Shown here piece after piece: positions 25,414-33,734 of a stretch of 33,802 bases of DNA. This stretch comes from Bacillota bacterium (GTDB taxonomy: Bacteria; Bacillota; Clostridia; Acetivibrionales; DSM-1351), in the NCBI GenBank assembly GCA_023409265.1, contig JAEYHZ010000045.1:1-33802 (forward strand). The letters run 5' to 3'. Positions within the stretch are counted from its first letter, which is position 1. Every line of letters begins with the position of its first letter. Both the position numbers and the translations under genes were made by a program. The notes below the pieces were generated by a model that had not been told where the DNA came from, searched no databases, and was given only the letters and a program-made list of their open reading frames with translations.

Positions 25414-25759
25414 TATTTATTTAAAACATAACTTAAAAACACGCCTTTTTCAATGTAATTTATGCTTTTATTTTAAATTTTTATAATTTATTTAAAAATT
25501 TTATACTTTGGTTTAAGATTTTATTAAAACTAAGTATTCATCCAAGGGAAATTTCATTGTATAATAGTATATATAAGAAATTAATTTACACTATCAGCAA
25601 AAATAAAGTATTTTGGCCACTGACTCATCCCAATAAAAGCTTTAACTGTTTTATACTTTTATAAAACCAAGTGTTTTTATGATAAAAAACTAGGTAAAAC
25701 CTTTTGAAAAAATAAGTAAGAAACAAAAACAAGAGGAAGTTTTATAACTTTTGACCTGT

Positions 25760-25788
25760 TTTACCTTTTATTTAATTTATGGTAGAAT
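25760..25788 (+). promoter_or_regulatory. Promoter of the ArsR-type regulator gene
   Basis: TTTACC (25760-25765), 17 bases, TAGAAT (25783-25788) with an extended TGG just before the -10. Confidence 0.55.
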
Positions 25789-25809
25789 ATTATTACTCAA
25801 TATTTTGGA

Positions 25810-25838
25810 ACTATTTTATTTTTTTCTAAAATAGTATA
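25810..25838 (+). promoter_or_regulatory. Inverted repeat in the regulator leader, candidate autoregulatory operator
   Basis: ACTATTTTA (25810-25818) and TAAAATAGT (25827-25835) are perfect 9-bp arms just downstream of the predicted start of transcription and before the ribosome site; the right arm extends to the shared 12-mer TAAAATAGTATA. Binding here would block transcription; as RNA it could form a weak stem. Confidence 0.45.
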
Positions 25839-25849
25839 AGGAGATAAAA

Positions 25850-26773
25850 ATGATACACATTACTAATCTTAAGGATAGCCTTCCTATATTTAAAGCACTG
25901 AGCTCAGATATAAGAATAGAGATTATAGATCTCCTGGCTGAACACAAGCAGCTGAATATGAACGATATTGCAGAGAAACTGAACCTAACCAACGGAGCGG
26001 TAACAATGCATATCAAAAAGCTGCAGGAATGTGGTCTTATTAAAATATCTACTTTAACTGCCAAGCATGGTATTCAAAAAATATGTGCATTACATGAAGA
26101 TAAATTTGTTATTGATATTGCTCAGCAGGAAGTAGCCAATTCCTATGAACTTGAGATTGGTGTTGGACATTACTCATCATATGAGGTTTCTCCCACCTGC
26201 GGACTGGCTACAAAGGACAAACTGATTGGCGAGGTTGACAACCCCAGCTATTTTGCCGATCCCGAAAGAATAAACAGTGATATTCTTTGGTTTACAAAAG
26301 GCTATGTTGAGTACAGAATACCAAACTATCTCAAGCCCAGTCAGGACTTCTCTGAAATCCAGATTTCCATGGAGATCAGTTCGGAAGCTCCCGGAAACTG
26401 CAGCAACTGGCCTTCAGATGTCAACTTCAGCATAAACAACGTTCATCTTGGGAGCTGGACCAGCCCGGGAGATTATGCAGATACAAAGGGAATACTTACA
26501 CCCTCCTGGTGGTTTTCTGTTTGGAATCAGTACGGACTTTTAAAACTGCTAACTGTCAATAAATTTGGTTCCTTTATCGATGGACTTCAGATATCTCCAA
26601 TTACACTTGAAGATCTGAATCTTACCTATAAGAGTGATTTATTCTTCAGAATGTCGGTACCTGCTGATGCAACTCATGTAGGTGGTCTTACTATTTTTGG
26701 CAAAAACTTCGGAAACTATAATCAGGGAATAAACATCAGAGTTATTTATGAACAACTGCCGGCTCAGGGGTAG
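25850..26773 (+). CDS. ArsR-type winged-helix regulator with large C-terminal domain
   Basis: A 307-residue protein. Residues 10-70 form an ArsR-like winged helix (IFKALSSDIRIEIIDLLAEHKQLNMNDIAEKLNLTNGAVTMHIKKLQECGLI). Residues about 95-305 are an unusually large, aromatic-rich, mainly beta region (WFTKGYVEYRIPNYLKPSQ, VNFSINNVHLGSWTSPGDYADTKG, WWFSVWNQYGLLKLLTVN) that looks like a sugar-binding jelly-roll sensor; this is an inference. No ArsR metal-binding cysteines are seen. It is divergent from the arabinan operon and has shared upstream motifs, so it most likely controls that operon and itself. AAGGAGAT precedes the ATG, and a terminator overlaps the stop. Confidence 0.85.
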   Translation: MIHITNLKDSLPIFKALSSDIRIEIIDLLAEHKQLNMNDIAEKLNLTNGAVTMHIKKLQECGLIKISTLTAKHGIQKICALHEDKFVIDIAQQEVANSYELEIGVGHYSSYEVSPTCGLATKDKLIGEVDNPSYFADPERINSDILWFTKGYVEYRIPNYLKPSQDFSEIQISMEISSEAPGNCSNWPSDVNFSINNVHLGSWTSPGDYADTKGILTPSWWFSVWNQYGLLKLLTVNKFGSFIDGLQISPITLEDLNLTYKSDLFFRMSVPADATHVGGLTIFGKNFGNYNQGINIRVIYEQLPAQG

Positions 26774-26795
26774 AGATACCCTCTTCCGGCTTTTT
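26758..26795 (+). terminator. Terminator overlapping the end of the regulator gene
   Basis: GCCGG...GGGTA-gaga-TACCC...CCGGC followed by TTTTT. The stop codon (26771-26773) lies in the hairpin loop. Confidence 0.8.
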
Positions 26796-26912
26796 CACTT
26801 CAAAATCTTTACAAGGCAGTGCCATATCTTCAAATGTTATTCGAAAAACTTTGTATATACCAAAACAGAGAAAGTTGGTATTCAATTGCATTTCCAAATA
26901 AAACCCACCGGA

Positions 26913-26941
26913 TTGACATATAAAACTTTGAGTGATATATA
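26913..26941 (+). promoter_or_regulatory. Promoter of the Fur-family gene
   Basis: TTGACA (26913-26918), 17 bases, TATATA (26936-26941), with TGA immediately before the -10 (extended -10). Confidence 0.65.
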
Positions 26942-26996
26942 TTTATTTAAGGACAAAAGGTGTGTGGAGCTAATTCGAGCCGCTTAAAGGGAGTGC

Positions 26997-27431
26997 ATGG
27001 AAATGAAGGAAAACATATTAAAATCTTCAGATTTGAAAACAACAAAAAGCCGCACGGCAATACTCAAAGTGTTGAATTGCTCGGCAGAACCAATGACAGC
27101 CGAGGATATATACACGGTGGTTACAAAAGAAATCAAAATGAGTCTTTCGACCGCATATCGTACCCTTGGAACTCTCTCGGACAAGGGAATTCTTTTAAAG
27201 AATCTCAGTCAGGACGGAAAAACCTACTACCAGATTAACAGTCATCAGCATAAGCATCAGCTTGTTTGTACCTTATGCAATGAAACCGTGCCCATTGATG
27301 ATTGCCCGTTAACAAATCTGGAAGAAAACCTCATACGTAAAACAGGGTTTACAATCACCGGGCACAGTCTTGAGTTTCTTGGAATCTGTCCAAAATGTAC
27401 TGATAATAAAGCTGATATAACGAGGCGATAG
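26997..27431 (+). CDS. Fur-family metal-dependent regulator (Fur/Zur/PerR)
   Basis: A 144-residue Fur-family repressor. The winged helix lies at about 10-75 (TTKSRTAILKVLNCSAEPMTAEDIYTVV, SLSTAYRTLGTLSDKGIL). Metal-site residues follow: HQHKHQLVCTLC (about 83-94) and GHSLEFLGICPKC (about 121-133), giving the two CxxC pairs of the structural zinc site. An additional Cys in IDDCPL resembles zinc-sensing members, but the metal cannot be decided. ATG 26997 follows AAGGGAG. The last five codons and stop (from 27416) lie inside a dispersed inverted-repeat element, so the native C-terminus (after TDNKA) has probably been replaced or extended by DITRR. Confidence 0.9.
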   Translation: MEMKENILKSSDLKTTKSRTAILKVLNCSAEPMTAEDIYTVVTKEIKMSLSTAYRTLGTLSDKGILLKNLSQDGKTYYQINSHQHKHQLVCTLCNETVPIDDCPLTNLEENLIRKTGFTITGHSLEFLGICPKCTDNKADITRR

Positions 27432-27534
27432 ATGTCCAGGGTATGTCTTAGGATGCCTTTGCCTCGTTAAAACGCACTTTATGTAAAAAAATTTTACTAA
27501 AGCCAAAAAATTTTCTTACATAAAGTGCGTTATA
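27416..27534 (-). repeat. Dispersed inverted-repeat element, copy 1
   Basis: A 119-bp unit bounded by TATAACG and CGTTATA. Read on the minus strand it has an AT hairpin (GTAAGAAAATTTT...AAAATTTTTTTAC), then AACGAGGC ... GGACATCTATCGCCTCGTTATA in pieces that match the copies at 28182 and 30071. It overlaps the 3' end of the Fur-family gene. Confidence 0.75.
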
Positions 27535-27561
27535 AAAAGTAAAGTAATTTTTACAAAGAAA

Positions 27562-28119
27562 CTATTCTCCTTTGCTTAACCACTCCTCAAGCAGAATGCC
27601 ATACACCTTCTCATCATCCCATGAGCCGTATTTATACCGGACCTTCCTTAATTGTCCCTCCTTGGTCATACCTAATTTTTGCATAACCTTTTCTGACTTT
27701 AGGTTATTTGCATTGCATCTGGCACAAACCTTGTGAAGCTTTAAATGTCTGAATCCAAAGTCAGCCATGGCTCCTGCCAGCTCTGTCGCATAGCCCATTC
27801 CCCAGAATTCCGGCATAAGAAAATAACCGATTTCTCCACATCCGCCTGCCTCGTTAAAGCTATGAATCTGAAGGTCGCAAAAGCCTATAAAGCCATTATT
27901 TTGCTTTGAGAATGCTGCAAAAGCATAGGAATTATTTTTATTTGGCATATCGTTTATACTCAGGAAATCCTCAAAAAAAGGCATAATTTCCTCGGTACTG
28001 TTAAATTTGTCTATCCATGCATATCTCATAATTTCCTCATTTGAGAAAATGGAATAAAACAGATTAAAATCTTCCTTTTGAAATAATCTATAATTAGTAC
28101 GCTGCGTTGACAGGTCCAT
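27562..28119 (-). CDS. GNAT-family N-acetyltransferase (RimJ/RimL type)
   Basis: A 185-residue acetyl-CoA-dependent acyltransferase. The GNAT fold is visible: EIGYFLMPEFWGMGYATELAGAMADFGF is strand beta-4 plus the acetyl-CoA loop (Q/R-x-x-G-x-G/A, here WGMGYA), followed by KVCARCNANNLKSEKVMQKLGM, typical of RimJ/RimL-like ribosomal-protein or small-molecule acetyltransferases. ATG 28119 is chosen because GGAGG lies 8 bases before it; a longer frame from 28167 has no ribosome site. It is bounded on both sides by copies of the inverted-repeat element. The substrate is unknown. Confidence 0.9.
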   Translation of the reverse strand: MDLSTQRTNYRLFQKEDFNLFYSIFSNEEIMRYAWIDKFNSTEEIMPFFEDFLSINDMPNKNNSYAFAAFSKQNNGFIGFCDLQIHSFNEAGGCGEIGYFLMPEFWGMGYATELAGAMADFGFRHLKLHKVCARCNANNLKSEKVMQKLGMTKEGQLRKVRYKYGSWDDEKVYGILLEEWLSKGE

Positions 28120-28181
28120 CCATGTCGCCTCCAGATCATATTTCTTCCATCGAAAACAAATGGTCATACTTAAGTATATAA

Positions 28182-28301
28182 TATAAGGCGTAGGTTATAC
28201 AGGGAATTTTCCGGTTTTAGAAAAATTTTCTTACTTTTAGCAGGTTTCATCCAGGCAACGTTATCCTCAAGGCTGCCATGGACATCCATCGCCTCGTTAT
28301 A
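28182..28301 (+). repeat. Dispersed inverted-repeat element, copy 2
   Basis: A 120-bp copy running from TATAAGGCG to CGTTATA. It shares TTTTAGAAAAATTTTCTTAC and the end GGACATCCATCGCCTCGTTA with the other copies, but its left terminus and the inner AACGAGGC are degenerate. Confidence 0.65.
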
Positions 28302-28340
28302 ACCAATAAAATAGAATAAGTATAGCGGTATGGGATAAGT

Positions 28341-30044
28341 TTAGTTATACATGAACAGAAGTCTGGCTTCCACAGGTACTTTTAAACTTAAATTTTCATT
28401 CTTTTTATTCAGCAATACTGCATACGCGATTATATTGCCTGTTAAGCCCCGAATCTGTAATTCATATGCAGCAGGTACTGAGGCAATAGTAAAAAAAACA
28501 GAGCTGTTGGCAGGTACTGCAGAGCTTTGCATATAAAAGCCTGTTTTTGGATTTGAACTCAGATTATACACAATAATATCAATCATCCTTGTTGGCTCAC
28601 TGTTATTGTTAAGCACCCATACCTGAATGGTATCGGCATTACTATCAAGAACAGCAGGTCCTGTTGTAAAAGCTTTATTATGTATATCATCTGAGACGTG
28701 AACCATATGCACTTTTGGAGTACCAGTCGGATCGGCAGCTTCTCCGGGAGCTGTCTGCGCTGCACCGGCTAACGTTCCGGACACTGCTGCTGACGTTGCG
28801 GCAGTATTGGCAGCTGTTTCGGCTATACTTGCCTTGGTACTTGATATTGCTTCGGCCGTTGCAGCCTCATTGGCCACTGTTTGTGCTGTACCGGCTACAG
28901 TTCCGGACACTGCTGCTGATGTTGCGGCAGTATTGGCAGCTGTTTCGGCTATACTTGCCTTGGTACTTGATACCGCTTCGGCTGTTGCAGCCTCATTGGC
29001 TACTGTTTGAGCTATACTGGCCTGTGTACTTGATATTGCTGCGGCTGTTGCGGCCTCCTCAGCCACTATGTCGGCTGCTGCTCCAACAGTTGCTGCACCT
29101 GCAGCGGCCAAGCCCGCTGTTTCTGCTGCTATGTCTCCTGCCACTCCCAATGTTGCCGCACCTGCGGCTGCCACGCCTGCTGCTTCTGCTGCTATATCTG
29201 CCGCGGCTCCGGCCACCACTGCTCCTGCTGCGGCTGCTCCTGCCGCCGTTTCCGCTGCCCCCGCTGCTGCAGCCGATACTGCTCCCGCAGTTCCTGCCGT
29301 TCCGGCTGCTACATTTGCCACCCCATGTGCAGTAGACGCTGCTGCTCCGGCTGTTCCAGCGGTTCCTGCTACTGTATTTGCCAATCCATTCATTGTAAAA
29401 GCCGCAGCTCCCGCTGTTCCTGCGGTACCAGATGCTACATTCGCCAATCCGTTAGCTGTTGAGGCAGCGGATCCTGCTGTACCTGCCGCTCCTGCTGCTA
29501 TTTTTGCCAAACCGGATGTTATGTCCGTCATTGTCCCTGCAGCATCGACTGCCTTTTTTACTGCTCCAATCGCTGTCTCTCCCAGGCCCACAATGGCCCT
29601 CTCCAAGAGATCTGTAATTGACTTTATATTCTTTATATCATCATTTAACTCATTTTTTCTGATCTTTTGTTCTATGGCTTTAAGACCATATTCCTTATTT
29701 ATTAATAAACAAATTATTCTTATCAGTAATTCCTTATCACTTTCACAAGCAAAATTACAGTCGTAACAATCGTATTTGTAACATATTTCATCAGAGTTAT
29801 GCTTACATTTATTACATTTATCACACTTTTTACTTCTCACGCCATGCTCATCTATATGGTCCTCATACTCAAGACAATCCCCATATTCCAATTCATCGCT
29901 TTCAGCGGATAAATCAGCTTCTGATTTATCCATATAATAACTAAGCTTATTATTCAATACTTTATCGCTTAACTCTTCAGATTGACTTTTTGTTACTTCG
30001 GGCTTTTTTCTATGCGAACTGCCGGATCTTCTTTTTCTACTCAT
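28341..30044 (-). CDS. Ala-rich 21-residue-repeat protein with Cys cluster (surface or spore-layer type)
   Basis: A 567-residue protein with no signal peptide. Order: basic tail (1-20, MSRKRRSGSSHRKK), acidic stretch (42-68), a cysteine cluster (74-100: CDKCNKC, then CYKYDCYDCNFAC, eight Cys counting C57), a helical segment (104-160), then about 250 residues of Ala/Thr/Ser/Gly repeats in 21-residue periods: four units at 178-261 (GLANVASGTAGTAGAAAFTMN type), degenerate units at 281-342, four units at 343-426 (SIAETAANTAATSAAVSGTVA type). Residues 446-567 form a distinct beta-rich domain (TIQVWVLNNNSEPTRMIDIIVYNLS). Long low-complexity middle plus globular end resembles exosporium or coat proteins, but I do not recognise a family. 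ATG 30044 follows GAGGAAAT. Confidence 0.75.
   Translation of the reverse strand: MSRKRRSGSSHRKKPEVTKSQSEELSDKVLNNKLSYYMDKSEADLSAESDELEYGDCLEYEDHIDEHGVRSKKCDKCNKCKHNSDEICYKYDCYDCNFACESDKELLIRIICLLINKEYGLKAIEQKIRKNELNDDIKNIKSITDLLERAIVGLGETAIGAVKKAVDAAGTMTDITSGLAKIAAGAAGTAGSAASTANGLANVASGTAGTAGAAAFTMNGLANTVAGTAGTAGAAASTAHGVANVAAGTAGTAGAVSAAAAGAAETAAGAAAAGAVVAGAAADIAAEAAGVAAAGAATLGVAGDIAAETAGLAAAGAATVGAAADIVAEEAATAAAISSTQASIAQTVANEAATAEAVSSTKASIAETAANTAATSAAVSGTVAGTAQTVANEAATAEAISSTKASIAETAANTAATSAAVSGTLAGAAQTAPGEAADPTGTPKVHMVHVSDDIHNKAFTTGPAVLDSNADTIQVWVLNNNSEPTRMIDIIVYNLSSNPKTGFYMQSSAVPANSSVFFTIASVPAAYELQIRGLTGNIIAYAVLLNKKNENLSLKVPVEARLLFMYN
28781..29040 (-). repeat. 126-bp direct repeat inside the Ala-rich gene
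   Basis: The string acactgctgctga occurs at 28781 and 28907, 126 bases (two 21-codon units) apart, and most of the intervening DNA is nearly identical. It marks recent slippage or unequal recombination in the repeat region. Confidence 0.7.
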
Positions 30045-30070
30045 ATTATTTCCTCTAAGCCACATAAGAT

Positions 30071-30223
30071 TATAACGTATCGGTTCAGTAGAAAATTTTT
30101 CGGGTGTAGAAAAATTTTCTAACCTCTCCGCGTTTCAACGAGGCAGGAGATATGCCCACCGCCTGAAAACCGAAGTGGTACCTGGCACCTATTAAGGTGG
30201 AGGACATTTATTGCCTCGTTATA
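30071..30223 (+). repeat. Dispersed inverted-repeat element, copy 3
   Basis: A 153-bp copy with exact TATAACG and CGTTATA ends, the AT hairpin TAGAAAATTTTT...AAAAATTTTCTA, then inner AACGAGGC (about 30138) matching GCCTCGTT at its end, and GGACATTTATTGCCTCGTTA. It lies 27 bases upstream of the Ala-rich gene start, so it may affect expression. Confidence 0.75.
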
Positions 30224-30345
30224 GTTATAAAATATGCCGAAATAATTAAGATGGCTACAAAAAACAACCAGTGCTTATGTAACCGTGATCTCGCATAACC
30301 AGTGTGATAGCTTTTATTGGCCTGGTGCTTCGCCTGATCTTCTCT

Positions 30346-32073
30346 TTATCCATGAGCTATGGTAAAGCGTGACGCCTGCTCTATCATCCTTTCAGAGCCT
30401 TCTTTAATATTATAGGTCATGTCTTTGGTCTCTGCTGATTTTTCCTGGATGATCACCGCCTTACGTGCAATATCATAAACATCTGTTGCACCTTCATTGG
30501 CAGCCTGAGCTATCTCATTTATAGCTGTCACCATGTTTTGTATAGTGGCAAGAAGTTGCTCACAGGTGGCGCTTAAATCTGTTGAATTGTCATAATAGTA
30601 AATAGCATCTTTGCTGTATTGCTCACTGGTTTCCAGCAACAGCGAATAGTCATTGAATACTCTTTCATTGATAAATTTCAGCATGTTGGTTGAATTATTG
30701 ACCAGATCCGCTACTGAACCAGTTACAAGGTTTGTAATGTTTTGCAGCTTTGAGACGGTACTTTTTGATTCATCAGCAAGTTTTCTGATTTCGTCGGCAA
30801 CCACCGAAAAACCCTTTCCATGCTCACCTGCTCTTGCGGCTTCTATTGCTGCATTCAGTGCCAGCAGATTTGTTTGTTCCGTGATGGCAAGTATTGTAGA
30901 ATACATTTCCCCTATCTGCTCCACTTTTTTTACATGGATCAGTGAGCTGTTAAGTTTATTCTGAGCACTATCAAAGAGCTGTCTGGCTTCCTTCAGAGAA
31001 TCTGCTGCCTTTTGTTTTATATCCCGGGCTCTTTGATTAATATCTGTTGCAATGCTTACCTCCTCCAGTGCCTTTGAGGCTACATTATCAACTGCTGTTT
31101 CTATTTCATGAACTGTGGCTGTCATTTCCTGCGCCGAAGCAGCCGTTTCCTGCATCCCTGCCGATAGTTCCTGTGCAGTGCCGGTAATATCAGCCACTTC
31201 ACCATTGAGATCCTCTATTTTTTCATGGGTTACATCAATGTGTTTCTTGGATCTGTCGGCCTCAAATATAACCGTACGCAATATATCGGTCAGTGACGTT
31301 TGCATTTTATCTATAGAATTAATTATCTGTCCAGCCTCGTCCTTCTGTTTTTTATAGGTTTCAGGGATTTCCCTGGACAAATCTCCCGAACCAATGATAT
31401 TTAAATGTTTTGCAGCAATGTTCAAAGGCCTGGAAATTGACCTGGCAATTATAATGGCAAGTACAAGCGCAAGGACAGCCGCAATAAGGAAAGTAACAAT
31501 CAAAGAAGTTATAGCCATTTTTTTATTATTTTCACTATCTTTATGTATGTTTGAAGACAAGCTGACAAGGCTTTTTGCCAGTTCCTGATATTGCTGCTGA
31601 TAATCATTCATATACTTGATATTATCACTGTACTTTTTCATGGCAGCCTTCTGGTCTCCAGCTATTGCCAACTTTATAATCTCTTCTCTGGCCCCATTGA
31701 AATTACTGACGTTGAGAGATGCCGACGAAAGTGCATCAACCTCAAAATCCTCTATGTTCAGTTCTTTGAGCTTTGAAATATCTTCTGATATGGTTTGAGT
31801 TCTCTGGTCAAGATCCTTCAGCTTTTCTTCCTGAAAAGCTTTATTGCCGGTATTCAATATTATATAGAGCAAATTTGCCTCATTAGCCCTCGAATTTGCT
31901 CTAATATCATTTATGTACTCGGTACCTTTAAGATAATTGTTGTACAAACTTTCAATTCCGGAATTTGCAACGTTTAAGAAATAATATGATACAGCTCCCT
32001 GGTATAGTAACAGTATCAATAAAAAAACAGCCATAATAAATATCTTGTTAAATACTTTCATGTTTTTCAACAT
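30346..32073 (-). CDS. Methyl-accepting chemotaxis protein
   Basis: A 575-residue transmembrane chemoreceptor. Span 1 is residues 9-31. The sensor part (35-180) is helical, like a four-helix-bundle ligand-binding domain (NSGIESLYNNYLKGTEYINDIR). Span 2 is 188-210, HAMP about 211-264 (ARSISRPLNIAAKHLNIIGSGDLS). The signalling hairpin tip lies at about 395-432 (AITEQTNLLALNAAIEAARAGEHGKGFSVVADEIRKLADES), the part that binds CheA/CheW. There is no C-terminal NWETF-like pentapeptide. AAAGGTG precedes ATG 32073. No che genes are near. The ligand is unknown; location near sugar loci proves nothing. Confidence 0.94.
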   Translation of the reverse strand: MLKNMKVFNKIFIMAVFLLILLLYQGAVSYYFLNVANSGIESLYNNYLKGTEYINDIRANSRANEANLLYIILNTGNKAFQEEKLKDLDQRTQTISEDISKLKELNIEDFEVDALSSASLNVSNFNGAREEIIKLAIAGDQKAAMKKYSDNIKYMNDYQQQYQELAKSLVSLSSNIHKDSENNKKMAITSLIVTFLIAAVLALVLAIIIARSISRPLNIAAKHLNIIGSGDLSREIPETYKKQKDEAGQIINSIDKMQTSLTDILRTVIFEADRSKKHIDVTHEKIEDLNGEVADITGTAQELSAGMQETAASAQEMTATVHEIETAVDNVASKALEEVSIATDINQRARDIKQKAADSLKEARQLFDSAQNKLNSSLIHVKKVEQIGEMYSTILAITEQTNLLALNAAIEAARAGEHGKGFSVVADEIRKLADESKSTVSKLQNITNLVTGSVADLVNNSTNMLKFINERVFNDYSLLLETSEQYSKDAIYYYDNSTDLSATCEQLLATIQNMVTAINEIAQAANEGATDVYDIARKAVIIQEKSAETKDMTYNIKEGSERMIEQASRFTIAHG

Positions 32074-32167
32074 AACATTTGCACCTTTCTTTATCCATTA
32101 CGTAAACTTGTATACACTACTAGAGTAATATACCCTCAGAAGTCAATTTGAAACTGTTTTAAAGCAA

Positions 32168-32262
32168 AATAACTCATTGCACAATTTATTATGTATACAT
32201 CTTGGCCTGTAAAAATCATTTACTGGCCAAGGAGAAGCAAAATAAATCTGCAATGAGTTATT
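32168..32262. repeat. 95-bp nested inverted repeat
   Basis: AATAACTCATTGCA (32168-32181) and TGCAATGAGTTATT (32249-32262) are exact 14-bp arms. Inside, ATTTATT/AATAAAT (minor gap) and CTTGGCC (32201-32207)/GGCCAAG (32225-32231) also pair. It lies between the alcohol dehydrogenase stop and the chemoreceptor start; on the minus strand TTATTTTGCTTT follows, so it may end dehydrogenase transcription. It is larger than a usual terminator and could be a small mobile-type repeat. Confidence 0.6.
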
Positions 32263-32350
32263 AAATGTGTTCGCTTTAGTTAATCACTGTTTCATCTGAT
32301 AATTTAAAGTCAGAACCTTATATTTATATGCAAGACACCAGATTCAGGCT

Positions 32351-33526
32351 TTATAGCATCAGACGATAAATATTAGCAACATCTTGTTTATCTAACTTTA
32401 CAAAGCCGCCGATAGTTCCCTGGCGGACATCTCCATGGCAGGCATTATGCGCCATTTTTTCTATGTCTTCTTCCTTGGCTCCAAGCTCTGTAAAGTTTGA
32501 AGGCATACCAATAGATTTAAAGAACCGTTTTAAGGCTTCAATACCTTCTTTTGCAGTATTTTCAGGGTGTGCAAAATCCATTTGGCAGCCCCAGACACGT
32601 ACAGCAAGCTGTGCAAATCTGTTAATATCCTGCTTCATGTTATAAGTCATCCATGCAGGGAATACCACGGCAAGCCCAGCGCCATGTGCACAGTCATAGA
32701 GAGCTGAAAGCTCATGTTCTATGTCATGGCTTGCCCAGTCCTGAGATCTTCCTACCCCACAGGAATTATTATGTGCCATCATCCCTGCCCACATTATATT
32801 TGCACGTGCCTGATAATTGTCCGGATCAGCAATTACCCTCGGCGACTCATGCACCATGGTCAGCAGCAAGCCTTCTATCATTCTGTCGGTTACTTCAACC
32901 TCCTCAGTTCTGGTAAAATAACGTTCGAATAAATGAGCCATTATGTCAGCTATTCCGCACGCAGTTTGATATGCGGGTAAAGTCTGTGTCAGTGCGGGAT
33001 TTAAAATTGAGAAGGCCGGACGGAGGGCTTCTCCCGAAGCACCGCGCTTATACATTCCATTTTCATGTGTGATAACAGTGTCCGGAGAGCCTTCACTTCC
33101 TGCAGCTGCAATTGTTAATACCGTTCCAATCGGCAGTGCCCTGGTAACAGATTTTCCTTGGTAAAAATCCCAGAAGTCTCCTTCATATACTGTTCCAGCC
33201 GCTATTGCCTTGGCAGAATCTATTGCGCTTCCTCCGCCGACAGCAAGTATAAAATCTACCTTTTCTTTTCTGCATAAATCAATTCCGGTGTATACCAATC
33301 CACTTCTCGGATTTGGAACTACACCGCCAAGTTCAATGTATTCGATGCCTTCCGCCTTTAATGAAGCTTTTACCCTGTCAAGAAGTCCGGAACGTACAAC
33401 CGAACCTCCTCCAAAATGGATCAATACCTTGCTTCCCCCAAAACGCTTGACATATTTCCCTGTGTTGTTTTCTTCGTCCTTACCAAAAACAAAATATGTT
33501 GGACTGTAAAATGTGAAATTATCCAT
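32351..33526 (-). CDS. Iron-containing alcohol dehydrogenase (butanol dehydrogenase type)
   Basis: A 391-residue group III alcohol dehydrogenase, NAD(P)H-dependent, reducing aldehydes to alcohols in fermentation. The nucleotide-binding GGGSAIDSAKAIA is at about 97-109. Metal ligands are likely the Asp and His of CGIADIMAHLFERYF and the His residues of SHDIEHELSALYDCAHGAGLAVVFPAW; the last is the iron-ADH signature. Length and FTFYSPTYFVFGK start match the YugJ/BdhA group. GGAGG lies just before ATG 33526. It stands alone on the minus strand. Confidence 0.95.
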   Translation of the reverse strand: MDNFTFYSPTYFVFGKDEENNTGKYVKRFGGSKVLIHFGGGSVVRSGLLDRVKASLKAEGIEYIELGGVVPNPRSGLVYTGIDLCRKEKVDFILAVGGGSAIDSAKAIAAGTVYEGDFWDFYQGKSVTRALPIGTVLTIAAAGSEGSPDTVITHENGMYKRGASGEALRPAFSILNPALTQTLPAYQTACGIADIMAHLFERYFTRTEEVEVTDRMIEGLLLTMVHESPRVIADPDNYQARANIMWAGMMAHNNSCGVGRSQDWASHDIEHELSALYDCAHGAGLAVVFPAWMTYNMKQDINRFAQLAVRVWGCQMDFAHPENTAKEGIEALKRFFKSIGMPSNFTELGAKEEDIEKMAHNACHGDVRQGTIGGFVKLDKQDVANIYRLML

Positions 33527-33734
33527 ACAAAACCTCCATTTCGCTGCTCAGCAGCTTATAAAATAGTACCAAAGAACGTGAAACGGCTTTTAATTCAATA
33601 AGGCACTTATCTGCAAACTTCTTTTTTTCAATTATATCATAAATACTCAACATTTTTAAAATCATAATGTTCTTCCGATCGTGTCAATTTACTGTAGGAA
33701 AATAGCCTGCAGACCGCACCGTTGATGTTACCAA

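Larger units (their letters stand above)
25201..25849. other. 649-bp AT-rich divergent control region
   Basis: No convincing gene lies here. It holds the arabinan operon promoter, the regulator promoter and three copies of a 12-base motif (listed separately). The rest is very AT-rich and could contain further upstream elements. Confidence 0.7.

Noticed and set aside
27984..28341. Extra gene between the GNAT gene and the Ala-rich gene
   Set aside because: The gap is occupied by the inverted-repeat element and has no frame with a ribosome site.
28715..29766. Long plus-strand Ala/Leu-rich frames opposite the Ala-rich gene
   Set aside because: They arise from reading the GC-rich 63-bp repeats backwards; no ribosome site, and they start and stop within the minus-strand gene.
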